A stretch of DNA of 64,000 nucleotides from Thermoanaerobaculales bacterium (GCA_025456145.1 JALOLD010000011.1:22619-86618); one strand, 5' to 3'; shown: positions 1 to 7,987, counted from the stretch's first letter. The notes: generated from the sequence alone by a model not told the origin. A program made the numbers and translations.

Positions 1-1
1 G

Positions 2-1342
2 CTCCTCGACGCAGTGTTCGCCGCGGCCAAGAGCGGGATCGTCCTGGTCCCGCTCAACACCCGGCTGACCGCGCACGAGCTCGGCGCCATCGTCCGCGAC
101 GCCGGGATCGAGGCTTTCCACTACGACGACGCCAACCGGGCGACGGTCCACCGTCTGCGAGCGACCGCCGACATCCCGCACTGGATCGCCCTCGACGAGC
201 CCGACGACCCGGCCGACGGCGACTACGACCACCTCGTCCTGACCCTCGGCGCCGGCAGCTCGGTGCGCCGCCGCTGCCGGCCCGAGGACCCGCTCTTCCT
301 GCTCTACACCTCGGGGACGACGGGGCGACCCAAGGGCGTCGTCACGCCGCACCGGCAGGTTGCGTGGAACGCCTACAACACGGTCGTCTGCTGGCAGCTC
401 GGCGAGAACGACACGAGCCCGATCTTCACCCCGATCTACCACGCCGGCGGGCTCGGCGCCTTCCTGATGCCCCTGGTGGCCGCCGGCGGGACGGTCGTGC
501 TCCACGCCGCCTTCGACGCCGCCGAGGTGTGGCGGGTGATCGGCGAGGAGCGCTGCACCGTGGTGCTCGGGGTGCCGACGATCTGGAAGATGCTCGCCGA
601 CGCCCCCGAGCTCGCGACCGCCGATCTGTCGAGCGTGCGCTGGTTCATCTCGGGGGGGGCGCCGCTGCCCCGCCACCTCATCGACCTCTACCGCGAGCGC
701 GGCGTCGTGCTGCGCCAGGGCTACGGCCTGACCGAGGTCGGGGTCAACTGCTTCGCGATGTCCGACGAGGAGGCGTGGACCAAGGCCGGCTCGATCGGCC
801 GGCCGCTCATGTTCACCGAGGCCAAGGTCATCGACGAGGCCGGGCAGGAGCTCGGCCCGGGCGAGGTCGGCGAGCTCTGCTTCCGCGGTCCCCACGTCTC
901 GAACGGCTACTGGAACAACCCCGAGGCGACCGCCGCCGCGATCGACCGGCGCGGCTGGTTCCACACCGGGGACATGGCGACCTACGACGAGGACGGCTTC
1001 TTCTCGATCGCCGGCCGCGCCAAGGACATGTTCATCTCCGGCGGGGTCAACGTCTACCCGGCGGAGATCGAGAACCAGCTGCTCCAGCACGTCTCGCTCG
1101 CCGACGCCGCGGTGATCGGCGTGCCGCACCCGACCTGGGGCGAGGTCGGGGTCGCCTACGTGGTCGCCGCCGAGGGCGCCGAGGTCGACACCGCCGCGCT
1201 GGTGTCGTTCCTCGAGGCGCGGCTCGCCCGCTACAAGGTGCCAAAGGAGTTCGTCGTCCGACCCGAGCTTCCCCGGACCGCTTACGGTAAGGTCGTCAAG
1301 GGCGAGCTCGTGGAAGATTGGAAGAAGCGACAGGAAGCGTGA
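2..1342 (+). CDS. acyl-CoA synthetase / AMP-dependent ligase (5' end cut off)
   Basis: ATP-dependent acyl- or aryl-CoA ligase that activates a carboxylic acid through an acyl-AMP intermediate. The frame is open from base 2, so the N-terminus lies outside the window; about 447 residues are visible. The adenylate-forming motifs are all present: YTSGTTGRPKG about 100 residues in, GYGLTEVG, the hinge-region signature near SIAGRAKDMFISGG, and the C-terminal catalytic lysine in PRTAYGKVVK. A thiolase follows after 88 nt, which suggests fatty- or aromatic-acid catabolism. The substrate cannot be read from the sequence. The family call is very secure. Confidence 0.93.
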   Translation, partial: LLDAVFAAAKSGIVLVPLNTRLTAHELGAIVRDAGIEAFHYDDANRATVHRLRATADIPHWIALDEPDDPADGDYDHLVLTLGAGSSVRRRCRPEDPLFLLYTSGTTGRPKGVVTPHRQVAWNAYNTVVCWQLGENDTSPIFTPIYHAGGLGAFLMPLVAAGGTVVLHAAFDAAEVWRVIGEERCTVVLGVPTIWKMLADAPELATADLSSVRWFISGGAPLPRHLIDLYRERGVVLRQGYGLTEVGVNCFAMSDEEAWTKAGSIGRPLMFTEAKVIDEAGQELGPGEVGELCFRGPHVSNGYWNNPEATAAAIDRRGWFHTGDMATYDEDGFFSIAGRAKDMFISGGVNVYPAEIENQLLQHVSLADAAVIGVPHPTWGEVGVAYVVAAEGAEVDTAALVSFLEARLARYKVPKEFVVRPELPRTAYGKVVKGELVEDWKKRQEA

Positions 1343-1348
1343 ACCAAT

Positions 1349-1411
1349 CGATCCCGTTCCCGATCCTTCTTCCGTTTCGGAAAGGTGGAGTCGGGAACGG
1401 GATCGGGAACG
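1349..1411. repeat. inverted repeat built from GGGATCG/GGGAACG words
   Basis: Two arms, 1349-1363 and 1391-1405, are perfect 15-nt reverse complements made of alternating GGGAACG and GGGATCG words. They lie between the acyl-CoA ligase and the thiolase. A near-identical element sits after the thiolase. The element would form a stable hairpin in RNA but has no U-tract. Confidence 0.8.
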
Positions 1412-1430
1412 AAAATCAAGGAGTACCGGA

Positions 1431-2639
1431 ATGAAACCCATCTATATCGCCGCCTACCACCAGTCGAAGTTCGGCAAGCTCTTCGCCATGACTGTGCCCG
1501 AGATCATCGCCGCCGCGGTCACCGAGACCTATGCCGAGATCGGCGCCGAGCCGTCGGCGGTCGATCTCGCGTCGATCGGCGCGACCTGCAATTTTTCGCT
1601 CAACGAGCAGGGTCTGCTCGCCGGCCTCGTGGCGATGGCGCCCGGCCTCGGCGGCAAGCCGATCGAGGCGGTGGAGAACGCCTGCGCCTCGGGCGGCCAG
1701 GCGGTGCTGTCGGTGGTCCAGAAGCTCCAGCTCGGCCTCGGCGAGGTCGGGATCGCGGTCGGCTACGAGAAGATGCGCGATGCCGAGGGCAAGATGGACG
1801 GCGCCCTGATCGGCAAGGTCCTCGGTTACTTCTCCCACCCCGACGAGCGCGAGGGCAAGACCTACGTCTTCCCGCACCTCTTCGCCGAGGTGATGGAGAC
1901 CTACATGAAGGCGCACGGCGCCACCGAGCGCGACCTCGCCGAGATCTCGTCGCGCGAGTACGCCAACTCGACCCACAACCCCTGGGCCCAGATGCAGAAG
2001 GTCGAGGTCTCGGTCGACGAGGCGGCGACCGCCGAGGGCCGCAACCGCTACATCGTCGAGGGGCTGCCCCTCAAGACCTACGACTGCTCGCAGATCACCG
2101 ACGGCTACGCCGGTCTGCTGCTCGCCACCGAGGAGGGTCTGGCCCGCCTCGGCGTCGCCAAGGCGGACTGCGTCGAGATCGCCGGCTATGGTCAGGCCAC
2201 CGACCCGTTGCGCAAGGCCGGGCGCGACATCCTAATCCCCTACGGCGCCTACAAGGCGATGGGGATGGCCTACCAGATGGCGGGCGAGCGGCCCGACGAT
2301 GTCAACGTCGCCGAGATCCACGACTGCTTCACGGTCATGGGGGCGATCGGCGCCGAGGTCATCGGCAAGGCCGAGTACGGCAAGGGCGCCGCCTACTGGC
2401 GCGACGGCAAGGCCGACCCCAAGTCGGGCGAGTGCGGGATCAACACCTCGGGGGGGCTGATCGCCAAGGGCCACCCGGTCGGTGCGACCGGGATCGCGAT
2501 GATCGGCTGGTCGGCCTGGCAGCTGCTCGGCAAGGCGCCGGCCGAGCTCCAGGTTGCGGAGCCCAGGATCGCGGCGACCTTCAACATCGGCGGACCGATC
2601 TGCGCGTCGGTCTGCACGGTGCTGCGGCGGGCAGAGTAG
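1431..2639 (+). CDS. thiolase family protein (SCP-x type acyltransferase)
   Basis: Thiolase-fold enzyme of 402 residues, probably cleaving or forming a beta-ketoacyl-CoA. The nucleophilic cysteine is in ENACASGGQAV near residue 85. The HDCF motif (EIHDCFT) and the histidine block SGGLIAKGHPVGATG are in the C-terminal half, as in SCP-x-type thiolases rather than classical FadA. The start follows an AAGGAG ribosome-binding site. SCP-x thiolases often pair with a DUF35/OB-fold protein, but none is seen next to it. Neighbours are an acyl-CoA ligase and two alpha/beta hydrolases, so a catabolic acyl-CoA route is the likely context. Confidence 0.92.
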   Translation: MKPIYIAAYHQSKFGKLFAMTVPEIIAAAVTETYAEIGAEPSAVDLASIGATCNFSLNEQGLLAGLVAMAPGLGGKPIEAVENACASGGQAVLSVVQKLQLGLGEVGIAVGYEKMRDAEGKMDGALIGKVLGYFSHPDEREGKTYVFPHLFAEVMETYMKAHGATERDLAEISSREYANSTHNPWAQMQKVEVSVDEAATAEGRNRYIVEGLPLKTYDCSQITDGYAGLLLATEEGLARLGVAKADCVEIAGYGQATDPLRKAGRDILIPYGAYKAMGMAYQMAGERPDDVNVAEIHDCFTVMGAIGAEVIGKAEYGKGAAYWRDGKADPKSGECGINTSGGLIAKGHPVGATGIAMIGWSAWQLLGKAPAELQVAEPRIAATFNIGGPICASVCTVLRRAE

Positions 2640-2652
2640 CGAGGGTTTGATT

Positions 2653-2716
2653 CGATCCCGTTCCCGATCCCGATTCCGATCCCGGATAGGTCTTTACGGG
2701 AGCGGGATCGGGAACG
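2653..2716. repeat. second GGGATCG/GGGAACG inverted repeat
   Basis: The arms contain a perfect 14-nt match (2659-2672 against 2703-2716), flanked by looser copies of the same GATCCCG/GATTCCG words. This is the same word family as the element at 1349-1411, again placed directly after a stop codon and before the next ribosome-binding site. Confidence 0.78.
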
Positions 2717-2732
2717 AACGGAAGGAATCGCG

Positions 2733-3623
2733 ATGCCGAACCACGAAATCACGCCGTTGCGGTCCGGTCACCTCGAAGTGGACGGGTACGGGATCTGGTG
2801 GGAGCACCACGGGACCGGCGACCGCGAGTGCTGCTGCCTGCTCAACGGGCTGGCGATGCACACCAAGGCGTGGTACGGCTTCCTGCCGCGGCTGACCGAC
2901 CGGTATGACGTCATCCTCTACGACTATCTCGGCCAGGGAGAGTCGTCGAAGGATGACGTGCCGTATCTGATCCCCGAGTTCGCGCGCTACCTCGCGCTCA
3001 TCATGGACGAGGTCGGGGTCGAGAAGGTCCACCTCATGGGGATCTCCTACGGGGGCTTCATCGGCCTCGACTTCGCTCGGCTTTTCCAGGAACGGCTCCA
3101 CACCCTGGTCCTGTCGGGAATCCTGCTGTTCCGCGAGAAGCTGTTCGAGCTCTATCAGGAGATCTCGCTGCGCTTCTACCGCTCCACCGAGGAGGTCTTC
3201 TCGATCTACACCCAGTACATGTACGAGAAGATCTTCGGCGAGACCTTCGCCGCGAACATCCCGCCCGAGGCCTTCGAGGCGATGCGGCAACGCTTCTACG
3301 ACCGGTATGTCGACCAGCGCCACTGCCTGATCCGCCTCACCGAGGCGCAGGACCCGTTCTTCGGTTCGCTCGAGGCCAACCTGGATGGCTACCGCGCGAT
3401 CCGGACGCCGACCGTGCTCATCGCGGGCTCGCAGGACCGGGCGATCCCGCTGTGGCAGCAGAAGCGGATCCTCGGGATCGTGCCCGACTCGCGCTGGCTC
3501 GAGATCCCGGGGGCCGGCCACGTCGTCTACCTCGAGAGCCCGGATCTGTTCTTCGGCAGCCTGCGCCGCTTCTTCGAGGCGAAGAGCACCGACTTCGAGC
3601 CTCTGGAGGGGGTGGAGGGGTAA
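2733..3623 (+). CDS. alpha/beta hydrolase
   Basis: Alpha/beta-hydrolase-fold protein of 296 residues with no signal peptide, so probably cytoplasmic. The nucleophile elbow is GISYGGF near residue 106, the acid is likely in the strand ending LIAGSQDRAIP, and the catalytic histidine is in GAGHVVYLE. Length and motif order fit esterase, lactonase or C-C-bond hydrolase subfamilies, but the substrate is unknown. It follows the thiolase and precedes a second, distantly similar hydrolase. The start ATG is preceded by GGAAGGAA. The fold is secure and the function is not. Confidence 0.9.
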   Translation: MPNHEITPLRSGHLEVDGYGIWWEHHGTGDRECCCLLNGLAMHTKAWYGFLPRLTDRYDVILYDYLGQGESSKDDVPYLIPEFARYLALIMDEVGVEKVHLMGISYGGFIGLDFARLFQERLHTLVLSGILLFREKLFELYQEISLRFYRSTEEVFSIYTQYMYEKIFGETFAANIPPEAFEAMRQRFYDRYVDQRHCLIRLTEAQDPFFGSLEANLDGYRAIRTPTVLIAGSQDRAIPLWQQKRILGIVPDSRWLEIPGAGHVVYLESPDLFFGSLRRFFEAKSTDFEPLEGVEG

Positions 3624-3631
3624 GGATGCGG

Positions 3632-3732
3632 GGGTGCCAGGCTTTAGAACCTTGGGAAGTTGCGGGCATCTCAATGTACGAAGACCTTCCCGGCACCGGG
3701 GCAACTTCCCAAGGTTCTAAAGCCTGGCACCC
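3632..3732. repeat. perfect 32-bp inverted repeat (hairpin element)
   Basis: Arms 3632-3663 and 3701-3732 are perfect 32-nt reverse complements, beginning GGGTGCCAGGC and ending GCCTGGCACCC. They enclose a 37-nt loop. The element fills the gap between the two alpha/beta hydrolase genes. No transposase gene is near; it resembles a REP/MITE-like non-autonomous palindrome. Unlike the other intergenic elements here, its arms are not built from tandem words. Confidence 0.9.
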
Positions 3733-3744
3733 ACTCCTCCTCCG

Positions 3745-4527
3745 ATGATCTACCACCAAATCGACGGCGCCGGCCCGCCGGTGCTGCTGCTCAACGGGAT
3801 CGCCATGACGGCGGCGAGCTGGCAGCCGGTGGCGGCGGCGCTCGCCGAGCGGTTCACGGTCGTCCGCTGTGACCTGCGCGGCCAGCTCATGAGCCCCGGG
3901 ACGCCGCCGGCCGACGTCGGCGACCACGTCGACGACGTCGTCGAGCTGCTCGACGACCTCGGCGTCGGGGCGGTGCACGTCCTCGCCACCTCCTTCGGCG
4001 GCGCGGTCGGCGCCCTGCTCGCCGCCCGGACCCCGGGTCGGGTCCGCTCCCTGATGTCGGTGGCGTCGGCCGACGGCTTCACCGACTCGATGGCCGACGA
4101 GGTCGCGCGCTGGCGCGAGGCGACCGTGCGCTCGCTCGCGGGCCCCGACCGGGGCGTGCTCTCCGACGTGCTCGAGCCGGTGGTCTACTCGCCGGCCTGG
4201 GTCGAGGCCCATCGCGAGGAGCGGGCCGTCCGGCGCCGACAGATCGCGGCGCTGCCGCAGCGGTTCTTCGAGGACCTCATCGGGCTACTCGACTCGGCGG
4301 CGTCGTTCAGCCTGCACGACGAGCTCGGCGCGATCCGCTGCCCGGCCCTCGTGGTCGCCGCCGAGCTCGACGGGTTCATTCCCCGCGAGCGCTGCCGCGC
4401 CCTCGCCGACGCGATCCCCGGCGCCGGCTTCCGGGTCCTCCCGGGCGCCGGCCACGCCGTCGTCGTCGAGCAGCCGGAGGCGGTGGCCGAGCTGGCGGCG
4501 GAGCACTTCGGCGCCGTCACGGGCTGA
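3745..4527 (+). CDS. alpha/beta hydrolase
   Basis: A 260-residue alpha/beta hydrolase of the 3-oxoadipate enol-lactonase-like type. Visible signatures are the oxyanion segment LLLNGIAMT, the nucleophile elbow ATSFGGA near residue 75, an aspartate in AAELDGFIP, and the C-terminal histidine in GAGHAVVVEQPE. It begins 12 nt after a 32-bp inverted repeat and has only a weak ribosome-binding site, so its transcription relative to the upstream hydrolase is uncertain. The substrate is not known. Confidence 0.88.
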   Translation: MIYHQIDGAGPPVLLLNGIAMTAASWQPVAAALAERFTVVRCDLRGQLMSPGTPPADVGDHVDDVVELLDDLGVGAVHVLATSFGGAVGALLAARTPGRVRSLMSVASADGFTDSMADEVARWREATVRSLAGPDRGVLSDVLEPVVYSPAWVEAHREERAVRRRQIAALPQRFFEDLIGLLDSAASFSLHDELGAIRCPALVVAAELDGFIPRERCRALADAIPGAGFRVLPGAGHAVVVEQPEAVAELAAEHFGAVTG

Positions 4528-4571
4528 GGCACGACGGGCGACACACCCGAGGGGAGCGGCGTCGCGTAGTG

Positions 4572-4616
4572 GTCCCGCCCGGGCGCCGGTTCGCCCCCGC
4601 CTGACCGGGCGGGGAC
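4572..4616 (+). terminator. GC-rich hairpin after hydrolase gene
   Basis: GTCCCGCCCGG at 4572-4582 pairs with CCGGGCGGGGAC at 4605-4616, with one bulged G. No T-run follows. It may end the hydrolase transcript or be a processing stem. Confidence 0.4.
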
Positions 4617-4643
4617 GGCCGATCCCCGGGACCGGGATCCTAC

Positions 4644-4673
4644 TTGACAAGCCTCCCGGCGCCCCGATACGGT
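4644..4673 (+). promoter_or_regulatory. sigma70-like promoter for micro-protein / heme oxygenase
   Basis: A perfect -35 TTGACA (4644-4649) is followed after 16-18 nt by GATACGGT, giving a -10 of GATACG or TACGGT. It lies about 50 nt upstream of the small membrane-protein frame and is the clearest -35 hexamer in this region. Confidence 0.55.
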
Positions 4674-4718
4674 GGAGCCGTTGAATGAGATCCCGTCTCA
4701 CCACCAGAGGTGGCGAGG

Positions 4719-4841
4719 TTGAACGAGAAGCGTCTCACCATGTGGATTCGCCGGGCCGGCGTGATCGGGTTCCTCTTCTTTCTGGCGAAGGGCCTGGTGT
4801 GGCTGGCAGCCGCCGGCGTCGTGGCGCGGTGGTTGAGGTGA
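4719..4841 (+). CDS. membrane micro-protein, 33-40 residues
   Basis: A short frame encodes a single hydrophobic segment, GFLFFLAKGLVWLAAAG, flanked by basic residues (WIRR before, ARWLR after). This is a typical one-helix membrane micro-protein with positive ends. Starts: TTG at 4719 with AGAGG 8 nt upstream (40 residues), or ATG at 4740 (33 residues). It lies between a good promoter and the heme oxygenase-like gene, with 40 nt to that gene, so the two are probably co-transcribed. The first codons repeat a stretch 38 nt upstream (TTGAAYGAGA followed by GTCTCACCA). I do not recognise a named family. Coding status is inferred from hydropathy and context. Confidence 0.55.
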   Translation: MNEKRLTMWIRRAGVIGFLFFLAKGLVWLAAAGVVARWLR

Positions 4842-4881
4842 CGAGTACTTTCGTTCCGGACGGGCGGTTGGAGGAACGGCC

Positions 4882-5514
4882 ATGACCGAGGCGCATCGCA
4901 CCATCATGGAGAGGCTTCGCGAGGAGACGTCGGGCCACCACAAGGACGCCGAGTCGAGGACGCTCCAGCGCCAGATCGCGAAGGGGACCGTCGAGCGAGG
5001 GGCGTTCGTCCGCTACCTCGGACAGCTCTATCTGGTGCACCGCACCCTGGAGGACGGCCTCCGGGAGGCTCGGGTCAAGCACCCGGCGATCGCGGTCCTC
5101 GCCACCAGCGAGCGGATGCGGGTACCCGACCTGGTCTACGACCTGGAGTTCTTCGAGGTCGCGCCGGAGAGCCTCCTGCCCGGTCGCGCGACCCGCCGGT
5201 TCGTGTCGCTCATGGAGAAGGTCAGAGCCTCGGACCCGGTGGCCCTGCTCGGGGCGTTCTACGTCGTCGAGGGAAGCACCAACGGCGGCCGCTTCCTCGC
5301 CCAGGTGCTGCATCGCGCCTGGAACCTCGACGGCGACGGGCTCGCCTCCCTCGACCCCTACGGCGACCGACAGCCGCTCCTCTGGGGCGCCTTCAAGCGC
5401 GAGATGAACGCGGCGGCGTTCGAGCCCGGCCAGGTCGAGGCGATCGTCGGTATGGCCAAGAGGACCTTCGAGGCGATCGCCGAGATCTCCGACGAGGCGG
5501 CGTCCGCCGGTTGA
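4882..5514 (+). CDS. heme oxygenase-like protein (biliverdin-producing type)
   Basis: A 210-residue all-helical protein of the heme oxygenase superfamily, which oxidatively opens heme to biliverdin, Fe2+ and CO. The N-terminal RLREETSGHHKDAES carries the expected proximal histidine. The distal-helix signature appears as GAFYVVEGSTNGGRFLA, close to the BphO-type GS(T)xGG motif. GGAGG sits 8 nt before the ATG. No bacteriophytochrome gene is adjacent, so iron recovery or redox sensing is as likely as chromophore supply. Family call good; activity not shown. Confidence 0.8.
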   Translation: MTEAHRTIMERLREETSGHHKDAESRTLQRQIAKGTVERGAFVRYLGQLYLVHRTLEDGLREARVKHPAIAVLATSERMRVPDLVYDLEFFEVAPESLLPGRATRRFVSLMEKVRASDPVALLGAFYVVEGSTNGGRFLAQVLHRAWNLDGDGLASLDPYGDRQPLLWGAFKREMNAAAFEPGQVEAIVGMAKRTFEAIAEISDEAASAG

Positions 5515-5555
5515 GCATCCCCTTCGGATCCTGGGCGCCGGGTCTCGGGGCCGTC

Positions 5556-5564
5556 TGCTACGAT
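5556..5564 (+). promoter_or_regulatory. extended -10 (TGcTACGAT) of the tyrA leader
   Basis: TG at 5556-5557, one base, then TACGAT at 5559-5564, with GTG exactly 6 nt later at 5571. No -35 match is visible. The spacing predicts transcription starting on the GTG, giving a leaderless leader peptide. Confidence 0.5.
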
Positions 5565-5570
5565 GGACGG

Positions 5571-5642
5571 GTGACCATCGTCGGCCGGGATGTGGCGTAC
5601 GTTTATCGCCGGGAGGACCCACGCCGGCCGAGGTCTGACTGA
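5571..5642 (+). CDS. putative tyrA leader peptide, 23 residues with Tyr-Val-Tyr
   Basis: GTG at 5571 opens a 23-codon frame ending TGA 5640-5642. Two of its codons are Tyr (TAC 5598-5600, TAT 5604-5606) in the context Ala-Tyr-Val-Tyr. It lies just downstream of an extended -10 and upstream of a terminator-like hairpin, ahead of the gene that makes the tyrosine precursor. This is the arrangement of a transcription-attenuation leader peptide. It is too short for statistical coding evidence; the call rests on position, codon content and RNA pairing. Confidence 0.5.
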   Translation: MTIVGRDVAYVYRREDPRRPRSD

Positions 5643-5688
5643 CGCGAGAAACCCAGGCCCGCCGGCGACGGCGGGCCTTGTTGCTCCC
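5579..5688 (+). promoter_or_regulatory. candidate tyrosine attenuator (1:2, 2:3, 3:4 pairings)
   Basis: Three mutually exclusive pairings can be read. 1:2 is TCGGCCGG (5581-5588) with CCGGCCGA (5624-5631), spanning the Tyr codons. 2:3 is CGCCGGC (5622-5628) with GCCGGCG (5661-5667). 3:4 is AGGCCCGCCG (5655-5664) with CGGCGGGCCT (5669-5678), a perfect 10-bp stem with a GCGA tetraloop followed by a T-containing tail (TGTTGCT). A ribosome stalled at the Tyr codons would mask strand 1 and favour the 2:3 antiterminator. This is a visual fold; no energies were computed. Confidence 0.5.
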
Positions 5689-5717
5689 GCCGCCGTCGAG
5701 GCCGTGACGGAGGCCGA

Positions 5718-6851
5718 ATGCACGCACCCCGCACCCATGTGACCGACCCGCATGCCCTGCTCGAGCAGCACCGGCGCGACATCGAGGCGCTCGACCGGCG
5801 CATCCTCCACCTGGTCTGCGAGCGGCTCGAGCTGGCGCGCCAGATCGGCGATCTCAAGCGCGAGCTCGCCGTGCCGCTGCGCAACTTCGGCGTCGAGTCC
5901 CAGGTCCACCGGCGCTTCGAGGACGCGAGCGCCCTGCTCGGCCTCGACCCGTCCCTCGGCCGCGATCTCGCACGTTTCCTGATCGAAAAGGCGGTCGAGG
6001 AGCAGGCGACGCTCCGCGACGCGGTCTACGCCGGCAACGCTCTCGACACGGTGGTCGTCGGGGGCAAGGGCGGGATGGGCCGCTGGATGGCCCGGTTCCT
6101 CGCCGGTCAGGGTCACCGGGTTCGGGTCGTCGACCCGGCGCCCGGCGAGACCCCCTTCGAGGAGGTCGGCTCGCTCGGAGCGACCGCCGCCGCCGACCTG
6201 GTGATGGTCGCCGTGCCGATGAGCGCCTGCGGCGGGGTGCTCGAGGAGCTCGCCGCGGCCGCTCCGCGCGGCGTCGTCGCCGAGATGTGCAGCCTCAAGG
6301 GCCACCTCGCTCGGGTGCTCGACGGGGTGCGCTCGCGCGGCGTCCGGGTGGTCTCGTTCCACCCGATGTTCGGCCCGGCGGTGCGGATGCTCGAGGGGCG
6401 GACCGTGGCCTTTTGCACCGACGCGCCGCGCGCCGACCTCGAGGTCGTCCAGGGGCTGTTCGCCGACACCAGCGCCCGGCTCGTCGAGATGGACCCGGCG
6501 GAGCACGACCGCCGGATGGGCCTCGTGCTCGGCCTGACCCACCTCGCCAACCTGGTCTTCGCTCGCGCCGTGGTCCGCTCCGGGGTCGGCGCCGCCGAGC
6601 TCGCCGAGGTCGCCGGCGTCACCTTCGGCCGGCAGATGGCGACCACCCGCGAGGTGGTCGCCGAGAACCCCTCGCTCTACTACGAGATCCAGGCCCTCAA
6701 CGGGCTCACCCCGGACACCGGCCGGTGGCTCCGCGAGGCCCTCGACGAGTGGCTCGGGGCGGTGGCGACGCCGGATCACCACCGCTTCGCCGAGCTCATG
6801 GCGAGCTGCCGGGAGGCGCTCGGCGGCCACCCCGTCGAGGGCGGACGATGA
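5718..6851 (+). CDS. tyrA: bifunctional chorismate mutase / prephenate dehydrogenase
   Basis: Converts chorismate to prephenate and then oxidatively decarboxylates it to 4-hydroxyphenylpyruvate in tyrosine synthesis. Residues about 10-95 form an AroQ-type chorismate mutase (IEALDRRILHLVCERLELA, followed by QIGDLKRE). From about residue 112 comes the NAD(P)-binding dehydrogenase domain (VVVGGKGGMGRWMARFL), with SFHPMFGP in its middle. The 377 residues match E. coli-type TyrA fusions (about 373). It overlaps the downstream aminotransferase by 4 nt, consistent with completing Tyr synthesis. A Tyr-codon leader and terminator-like hairpin lie upstream. Confidence 0.92.
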   Translation: MHAPRTHVTDPHALLEQHRRDIEALDRRILHLVCERLELARQIGDLKRELAVPLRNFGVESQVHRRFEDASALLGLDPSLGRDLARFLIEKAVEEQATLRDAVYAGNALDTVVVGGKGGMGRWMARFLAGQGHRVRVVDPAPGETPFEEVGSLGATAAADLVMVAVPMSACGGVLEELAAAAPRGVVAEMCSLKGHLARVLDGVRSRGVRVVSFHPMFGPAVRMLEGRTVAFCTDAPRADLEVVQGLFADTSARLVEMDPAEHDRRMGLVLGLTHLANLVFARAVVRSGVGAAELAEVAGVTFGRQMATTREVVAENPSLYYEIQALNGLTPDTGRWLREALDEWLGAVATPDHHRFAELMASCREALGGHPVEGGR

Positions 6852-7987
6852 GACGGGCGCTCGACGACGTGGTCGGTGCTCTGGGTCGGTTCGCGGGCCC
6901 GACCATCGACCTGCTGGTCGGCGAGCCGTGCTTCGGCCCACCCGTCGAGATCACGACGGCGTTCGAGCGCAGCGCGCGCGAGCCGGCCGCCGGCTATGGA
7001 CCACCGGCCGGAATCGCCGAGCTGCGCCGGGTGCTCGCCGGTTGGGCCGGCGCCCCGGGACCGGACGAGGTGGTGGTCACCCACGGCGCCAAGGGCGGGC
7101 TGCTCGCCCTCCTCGCCGCGCTGGTCGGACCCGGCGACGAGGTCGTCCACCCGGTCCCCTGCTACCCGGGCTACCCGGCGATCGTCCGCCGGCTCGGCGG
7201 GGTCCCGGTCGGGGTGGCGGAGGGCGACCGGCTGCGCGGCTGGGCCGAGGCGGTCGGGTCGGCGATCGGGCCCCGCACCCGGGCGGTCGTCCTGTCCTCC
7301 CCGTCGAACCCCACCGGCTCGGTGCTCGACGACGCGGAGCTTGAAGCGCTGGCCGGGCTGTGCCGCGAGCATCGGGTGCGGCTCGTCCTTGACGAGGTCT
7401 ACGCGGCCTTCCGCTTCGACGGCCGGGGTCGCGGGCGCCGAGACCCGACCGTCGACGACGGCATCGTCGTCCGGATCGGCTCGGCGTCGAAGGTCCTCGC
7501 CGTTCCGGGGTGGCGGGTGGGGTGGGTGATCGCCGACCGGGCCCTCGCCGGGTCGGTCGCCGAGCACCAGGCGGTGCTGCTCAACCCGCCCGCGACCCCT
7601 CCCCAGCGGGCGCTGCTCGCCCTGCCGGAGGTTCCCGAGGCGACCTTCGAGGCCAACCGGCGGGCGGTGTGCGAGCGGCTCGAGGCGCTGGCCGGGTCGC
7701 TGCGCCGGGTCGGGATCGCCGCCGCCCTCCCGGCGGGCGGGTTCTACCTGTGGGTCGATCTCCGAGAGCGCCTCGCCGGCGAGCCGACGACGGGCTGGTG
7801 CGTGCGTCTCGCCGGAGAGCTCGGGGTCGGCGTGTGGCCGGGCGAGGACTTCGGCGCGCCGGGCCACGTCCGCCTCGCGCTGCCGCGCGGCGACGGGTGG
7901 GAGTCCGAGATCGGCGAGCTCGAGCGGAGGCTTCGATCGTCGGCGGGGGCCCGGGGGCCGGCCCGACCGAGTGCGCGGGTAGACTGA
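6848..7987 (+). CDS. PLP-dependent aminotransferase, class I/II
   Basis: Fold-type I aminotransferase of 379 residues; the PLP lysine is in GSASKVLAVPGWRVGW, and SSPSNPTGSVL is the substrate/cofactor loop. The ATG overlaps the tyrA stop (ATGA), so translational coupling is likely. Its probable job is transamination of 4-hydroxyphenylpyruvate or prephenate, giving Tyr or arogenate, but that is inferred from position. The frame stays open far upstream inside tyrA; I chose 6848 because homology-like residues begin there and the overlap is canonical. Confidence 0.88.
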   Translation: MRRALDDVVGALGRFAGPTIDLLVGEPCFGPPVEITTAFERSAREPAAGYGPPAGIAELRRVLAGWAGAPGPDEVVVTHGAKGGLLALLAALVGPGDEVVHPVPCYPGYPAIVRRLGGVPVGVAEGDRLRGWAEAVGSAIGPRTRAVVLSSPSNPTGSVLDDAELEALAGLCREHRVRLVLDEVYAAFRFDGRGRGRRDPTVDDGIVVRIGSASKVLAVPGWRVGWVIADRALAGSVAEHQAVLLNPPATPPQRALLALPEVPEATFEANRRAVCERLEALAGSLRRVGIAAALPAGGFYLWVDLRERLAGEPTTGWCVRLAGELGVGVWPGEDFGAPGHVRLALPRGDGWESEIGELERRLRSSAGARGPARPSARVD

